A DNA stretch of 64,000 bases from NCBI GenBank assembly GCA_050084515.1, contig CM114274.1, forward strand, positions 5,394,001 through 5,458,000, read 5' to 3'. The stretch is from Blasia pusilla. Taxonomy: Eukaryota > Marchantiophyta > Marchantiopsida > Blasiales. Shown one piece after another: positions 59,153-64,000 of this stretch (position 1 is its first letter; each line of letters begins with the position of its first letter). Position numbers and translations under genes: made by a program. Under the pieces are notes generated by a model. That model was given only the letters and a program-made list of their open reading frames with translations, ran no database searches and had not been told where the DNA came from.

Positions 59153-60500
59153 TTGGCTATGAAGAGCCAGAGTGTGGAGACTTCGATGGCGAGGTCTAGG
59201 GGAGAGTCCTTGGATCCCGAGGCAAGTAAGGAGACGATAGATGGCCAAGATATTCATGCTGATGGAGTAGTCTTGGAGTACCTTTGTACTGGCAGCATTG
59301 TGAGCACCATGGGTGCTAGAGAGCGGGATCGGATCCTACAACGGGCCAGACGGTTCTGTTGGGAGGGGACACATGTTTTGAGGGTTTGGGAGGATGGCAG
59401 AGTACGCGGAGTGTCTTATCCTTCGCAGAGAGCACGACTAGTGCAGCATGCCCATGAGGAGTTGGGTCACTTTGGGGTGAAGCTGACGTACAGCTTGCTC
59501 CAGATTCAGTATTGGTGGCAAGGCATCCAGACTGACGTTCAACAATTTTTTGCCAGGTGCATGGTGTGTGATCGGGTCCGAGCGTTGTTCAATGCTCCGA
59601 CTCCACAGTTGCATCCATTACCGATCATGGGCTTAGGGTATAGATGGAGTTTGGATTTTGCAGGACCTTTGCCTTTGACGGAGTGTCACAGTCGTTATGT
59701 GTTGGTGATGGTCGAGCACTTCTCGAAGTGGATCGAGTTGGTTGCATTGCCTGAAAAGCAAGTGAGGGAGTAGCTTATGCCTTCCTTGATAGAGTGTTGA
59801 GTCATTATGGCACACCGGCTGAGGTGTTGACAAACCAGGGTACCAAGTTTCACGGTGAATTCCAGGCCTTGTGTGATCAGGCGCTGATCGACCATCGCAT
59901 GACTTCGCAAGATCATCCTGAGGCGGATGGATTAGCGGAGAGATTTGTGCAGACGATGAAGAGGAATTTACGCAAGTATGGCTTGGAGATTGGGACCTCG
60001 AGTTGCCCTGGTTGGCGATGGGATACAGATTCAGCAGGCAGGCATCCTTAGCATCTTTTTCACCGTACTTGCTACTTTATGGCCGAGAGCCAGATTTACC
60101 TGCGGCCATTCGTCGAGATGCTGGTGAGGTGCTAGACCTTGATGACCTAGATGTATGGATGCGAGCATGTTCTCATAGGGCTGAGTTATTTTGGAGAGTA
60201 ATGCCCATGGCGTTCAAGAACTTGGCGACTGCGTAGCATCGGGATACGTTGAGATATGCGACTATTCGGGGTGGTGGTTATCAACCAACTATCCAGAGGT
60301 TTCATCAAGGAGATTATGTCAACTTGCAGCAGACGGCATTGACGACGTTGGATGTGACTATAGGGCTATCTTGAGAGTGCGTGACATTTTGCCATCCGGT
60401 GTTCTCTTGCTGGAGGGACGCGATGGTCTAGTATGGAAGGACCATGTACGTAATTTTGCACCATGTCACCTTCCTAACATTGATGGTACATTAGATCCAA
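59153..60500 (+). pseudogene. Copy B DDE integrase
   Basis: Tether (GESLDPEASKETIDGQDIHA), HHCC zinc domain (HEELGH and CMVC), catalytic core with SLDFAGPLPLTECHSRYVLV, then VLTNQGTKFHGEFQALCDQA where the second catalytic Asp is Asn, and DGLAERFVQTMKRN with the Glu. Frameshifts near 59770, 59990 and 60230. The C-terminal barrel-like region (GDYVNLQQTALTT, VWKDHVRNFAPCHLPNIDGT) follows. The enzyme would insert element DNA; a DDE integrase argues against a tyrosine-recombinase (DIRS/PAT) element despite the split repeats. Confidence 0.92.
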
Positions 60501-60524
60501 GCTTAGCAGTAGTTCCTGCAGGCT

Positions 60525-60670
60525 TGCGTTGTATGTTGTGTGGTTCTGCCCGTAGTGCGGCCACGATGCTAGTCTGTGATGGATGTTCTAGAGGTTGGCA
60601 TATGGCATGTTTGACGTCACTTCTCACTAGGGTTCCTCGGGGACGATGGATGTGTCCTAGATGTACATAG
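60525..60670 (+). pseudogene. Copy B PHD finger at the integrase C-terminus
   Basis: LRCMLCGSARSAATMLVCDG, CSRGWHMACLTSLLTRVPRG and RWMCPRCT give a complete C4-H-C3 PHD pattern: CxxC, CxxC, HxxC and CxxC with the usual Trp before the last pair. It is the last domain before the stop at 60670. PHD fingers read histone H3 tails, so it may have directed integration to particular chromatin, as chromodomains do in chromoviruses. All eight zinc ligands are present here. Confidence 0.9.
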
Positions 60671-60845
60671 AGGAGATATTAGGTAGGTTTCGATTCCGAC
60701 TTTTTCTGTGACATGGATGACAGGAAGGCGACTAACGATGGGGCCACATGAGCACCCGGCCTTCTTGCTCTTAGCGTCCGAGAGATGTATGTCATGGTAG
60801 GTAGGGATAGATGGCTATCTGGAGTTAGAGGGACCTAACCACCAG

Positions 60846-60854
60846 CTAGGGGGG
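60846..60854 (+). promoter_or_regulatory. Candidate polypurine tract before B1 (copy B)
   Basis: AGGGGGGCG lies directly before B1. Copy A has AGGGGGACG and fragment F AGGGGGACA at the same place, although sequence after it in F has diverged. This is where the plus-strand primer of reverse transcription would be expected. Confidence 0.5.
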
Positions 60855-60984
60855 CGATTGGAGATATTTTAGTACTTCTTGTCTCGTTGTTTGAATGCCA
60901 TGAGTTAGCATCGGATCGTGCGTGTTTGTGTGTGTATTCGGTGACAACGATGTATGTTGTGTAGCGATGTGTATGCGCACGATA
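60855..60984 (+). repeat. Copy B, repeat block B1
   Basis: GATTGGAGATATTTTAG to GCGCACGATA, 130 bases. Two bases (CT) separate it from A2. Confidence 0.9.
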
Positions 60985-60986
60985 CT

Positions 60987-61441
60987 TGTCAGATATTTTA
61001 GGATAGATCTAGTAGAGCGCCTTCGTGAGTAGTGGAGGACACGCTTAGTAGGTCGAGGATGACCTTCGTTTCGGCTTATTTGGAGCCATATTGAGGAACT
61101 TACTATTTTAGGTAAGTACCATCTTGAGTATATTATCGACTTTCTATTTTTGTCAAGTGGCCATTGACCTCCTACATTAGGTCAAGAGCCAAGGAGATGA
61201 CTTGGGAGAATAGGTTACCATGGAGAGAGGGTAGGGGTATACCTCAAAGAGAGAGAGCTTGAGAGCTCATTCTCTCTTTGTTGAACCTCTTGGCATGAGG
61301 CGGCGGAGCTATGGTCCCTTGCCTTGTGAGTGTAACCCAAGCCTCTCATTAGGAGAGTGGGTTTGGTTTGACATGAGAGAGAGTGCACATCTTTGAGAGC
61401 TATGGTGTAAGATGGTGTAGAGAGAGATTGGATCTTACTTT
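60987..61441 (+). repeat. Copy B, terminal repeat A2
   Basis: TGTCAGATATTTTAGG to GGATCTTACTTT. Two deletions relative to A1, one of about 8 bases and one of about 45 bases near its left part; otherwise close. Confidence 0.9.
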
Positions 61442-61570
61442 GATTGGAGATATTTTAGTACTTCTTGTCTCGTTGTTTGGATGCCATGAGTTAGCATGGG
61501 ATCGTACGTGTTTGTGTGTTTGTTCGGTGACAACGATGTATGTTGTGTAGCGATGTGTATGGGCACGACA
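61442..61570 (+). repeat. Copy B, repeat block B2 (right end)
   Basis: GATTGGAGATATTTTAG to GGGCACGACA, 129 bases, differing from B1 at about eight positions. It is followed by ACCT, the possible target duplication. Confidence 0.9.
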
Positions 61571-61574
61571 ACCT

Positions 61575-62129
61575 CTTGATTGTTATTGGGTACAAGCGTT
61601 GAGTTATAGAGGAGTGCAGACAAGCTTGTGGGGCACGTGTGGAGCTGTGATTGTGTCTTGGAGCAAACAGAGTCAGATGACATTTGTGCTCTTAGAGTGG
61701 AGACTTGATATCTTCAAATACCACACCTATTGTGTGGCAACGTATGGAGTATGGTGCGAGAGTGTTAGATCTCTTTGGAGGGATCAACACGGCAAGTAGT
61801 TGTAGTGTTGTAGGTTGACATCCGAATACATCCATATCTCTAGGTGGAGATAGATAAGATGGATTTGGGGATGAGTATGTGTTGGGAGATATAGTGTGTA
61901 TGATGACACTGACCGTGCTAAAGGTGTATAGAGTAGTAGATCATGTCAGGTAGATGTGAGGGGGACCCAACTGCCAGCTAGGGGGACAATTGCATGGTCT
62001 CGATGTATATGTGTGAGTATATTTTTTTAATAATTTAATCAATCCATGTGTTGGAAAGATTGGTGTTGTGTGGTGTGTAGATGTGACCAGCAATGTGGAT
62101 TGTGTAGCGATGTGTATGCACACACGACA
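61575..62129 (+). mobile_element. Fragment F: diverged relative of the element (methyltransferase start joined to 3' end)
   Basis: At about 61710-61800, AAATACCACACC and GTTAGATCTCTTTGGAGG match the motif I region of the methyltransferase of copies A and B, with one extra G changing the frame. The rest of the coding part is missing. At 61968-61991, CCAGCTAGGGGGACAATT equals the sequence before B1. The following block differs from B but ends TGTGTAGCGATGTGTATGCA and then CACACGACA at 62129, like the B end. So this is a deletion derivative of a related subfamily, same strand as copy B. Confidence 0.75.
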
Positions 62130-62529
62130 TGCTCTACCATGACCAAATTAAACAAATTGGTTTTGTGGACTTAAAATAAAAAATTCCCCAACTCTTCATG
62201 GGCACGTTGCACTAACCATGCCTCATGGGATAGATATGGCCGTAGACATACTTGCCCATTATTCCATACTTATAAGATATGAGTCTCCTCTTATATATAT
62301 ACAACTTTTAGCATCATGTTGTAAGACTCAATCCCACTCTCTGACACCCACCATGCTTGCCACTTATCTTGAGCATAAGTACCCTAAAACCATCAATTCT
62401 TCTCCATCATACCACTTATCATCACCACAACCTCTCCCTCTTTCACCATCAAACTAAGCAAGGTTATTGCGTGCCAACTTAACACTCTCTCCACATCCAA
62501 CTCCTCGATCATGTCATGGAGCTTCTATC
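62130..62529. other. Spacer between fragments F and E
   Basis: AT-rich with a short open frame (62218-62457 +) that matches no family. Confidence 0.4.
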
Positions 62530-64000
62530 TCAATTTAGTGACTCTTGCATAAATTGTGACTCAACTCATCAATATCATGGTTTTGGTGTCTTGGTCGATG
62601 AACCATATGACTAGAAAGATCCCCTATAAAAAAACTACTATACACAACATAAAAGTTCTCCTCTAATGTTTTCCAACAACAACACTCACATGGCAATTTT
62701 GGCTTCCATGTGAGCTTGTGGAACTCCATCAACCACATGGTTGATGATTATTGATAAGTATGAATGGGATAGCAAACACAAAGCATCTGAGATGTGCTAT
62801 TGCATACTCCCTCATATGCGATATATTGTGTCTTTGCAATGTTTTTCAAGCAGCTAGCATAAGCAACTATAAACTCACCTCCCTCATCATTTTGTTAGGT
62901 CAAATCTTCTCCAAGTCTCAATATGGTCCAATCAATGTGCAATTAGAATGTCCGCCCTTTGATATGTCTCCTCAAGATAGGCGCCTATGCTTACATATCC
63001 TTGAGCTATTGTAAAGCTTGAGCTTGATCATCTCTCCATTCTTGATTTATTCTTTTCAGTAAGGCCAATGGCCTTGCAATCACTCTAAAATTTGAAATAT
63101 GGTTAATACTATTCAGTTCGCCAATCTCATGAATGTGTGAACTTAATTTATACCTTTACGGAGATTAATGCATGCAAGAACCTCAATAAAAATGTATTGC
63201 CTTCCCAAACCACTTAGGTAGATAGTGTGAACTAGGTACTCCACCTTGTCAAAGTAGAACTAATACTTCTCCAAGTGGAGCTTCGAGTATGCGCCCTCAT
63301 CCTCTCAAAAACCACATGGAGAAGATATATTGTGTGCTCCTCCATTTTTTTAAAGACTATGATGTCCTAAATGTAGCATCAAGAAAAGTGAAGTCCGATC
63401 CAAAATCCCATCCATCACTCTTTGAAACTCAATTGGCACGTTTATCAATTTGAATGGTAAGAACCACCACTAAAACAATCGATTCTTCCAATGAGGATGA
63501 ATCTCCCAAAATATTTTCTTCTCCCCATCCTCCTCTTTAATTGACAACTAATCATAGCCAACATGGAGTTCCAAAAAATTAAAGATCTTTGCATGCCCAC
63601 TCACATCAAAGATTTTCTCAAGAGTGGGCATAGCATACTTTTCATCCCTAGTCTGATGGTTGATAAGTAAAAAATCACCACATATGCGCTTATCTATCCA
63701 ATTTCCCTACACATTATTTTCTCTTAAGATAACCATAATAAAGGCATACTTACTCTCCAAAAGAAGCCTCCGCCAATTCAGCTTCACACAAATCCAACCT
63801 CTTACCTAAAGTCAGAGCCCTCTCTATATTTGAATATTTATAGGGTTGATAAAAATTGGCTTATCACCAACCAACTCAATCAATATGCCTAGGTCCTTCA
63901 ACATACCCAAGTCCTTCAAACTAAAAGCGAAAAAAATCCCCAAAGCTCAAAAAAACCTCATGCATAGAACGTCGCTCTCCACTTGTTGGCTTGGGCCCAA
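62530..64000 (-). mobile_element. Copy E: decayed RT-RNase H of the same family, runs off the window
   Basis: Minus-strand relics in order from the window end: LHVGYD then LSIKEEDGEKKIFWEIHPHW (about 63580-63500), WWFLPFKLINVPIEFQRVMD (about 63475), FYFDKVEYLVHTIYLSGLG (about 63260), and MVHRPRHQNHDIDELSHN near 62560. These align with LRAGDHQLPIRLEDRQKTTF, WWFLPFGLKNSPAEFQRVMD, FYDQIEYLGHTIYPGGLG and VVHRPGTLNQDANGLSRN of copy B. Stops and indels throughout; strongly AT-shifted. Opposite orientation to the other copies. Confidence 0.85.

Larger units (their letters stand above)
51596..61570 (+). mobile_element. Retroelement copy B: Ty3/gypsy-type with protease, DNA methyltransferase and PHD finger, split terminal repeats
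   Basis: The most complete copy, 9,975 bases, beginning TGTCACG and ending GGGCACGACA. Flanking ACCT at 51592-51595 and 61571-61574 fits a four-base target duplication. Order: A1, leader, Gag, spacer, protease-like region, C5 methyltransferase, reverse transcriptase, RNase H, integrase, PHD finger, B1, A2, B2. Gag spacer, protease and methyltransferase share one frame apart from stops and small indels; reverse transcriptase is in another frame. Multiple stops, frameshifts, an altered protease motif (DSKA) and an Asn in place of the second integrase Asp make it inactive. Confidence 0.94.

Noticed and set aside
51596-61570. Classification as a DIRS/PAT tyrosine-recombinase element because of split repeats
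   Set aside because: No tyrosine recombinase seen. Clear HHCC zinc domain and DDE-type core, plus a protease-like region, place the coding part with Ty3/gypsy.

Overview
This is nuclear DNA from a streptophyte, most likely a non-flowering land plant. The genes are intron-rich and belong to plant families (LHT amino acid carrier, URGT-type sugar-nucleotide transporter, plastid DUF1995 protein). One locus holds inserted organelle DNA with a plastid rpoB piece and a piece of plant-type mitochondrial large-subunit rRNA. The species cannot be fixed from the sequence.

Layout. 0-1 kb: a complete three-exon ASF1 histone chaperone gene (+). 1-11 kb: mostly AT-rich decayed DNA with a Ty1/copia remnant (-) at 6.5-7.9 kb. 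12-15.2 kb: a complete five-exon URGT-type transporter gene (+) behind a G-rich 5' region. 17.4-26.6 kb: retroelement copy A (+). 29.9-32.3 kb: a DUF1995 gene (+) whose first exon(s) I could not place. 33.7-35.1 kb: decayed copy D (+). 37.0-38.0 kb: organelle insertion. 39.7-42.4 kb: a seven-exon LHT-type amino acid transporter (-). 47.0-48.1 kb: decayed copy C (+). 51.6-61.6 kb: retroelement copy B (+). 61.6-62.1 kb: fragment F of a relative (+). 62.5 kb to the window end: decayed copy E (-).

The most unusual content is one Ty3/gypsy-related family present in six states of decay. The two long copies encode Gag with two zinc knuckles, a cytosine-5 DNA methyltransferase with recognisable motifs I, IV, VI, VIII, IX and X, reverse transcriptase, RNase H, a DDE integrase and a C-terminal PHD finger. 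Copy B also keeps a retropepsin-like region, which an in-frame deletion has removed from copy A. The methyltransferase lies between the protease region and reverse transcriptase. Both copies have terminal repeats arranged A1-internal-B1-A2-B2 (split direct repeats) rather than two identical LTRs. The ends are TGTCA...TGACA, and copy B has a possible ACCT target duplication. Every copy is disabled by stops and frameshifts, and several of the stops that can be compared fit C-to-T or G-to-A change.

The host genes do not form a functional cluster. They are ordinary single genes separated by repeat-rich DNA. Intron positions were inferred by eye from GT/AG sites, reading-frame continuity and family similarity; no database search was run.
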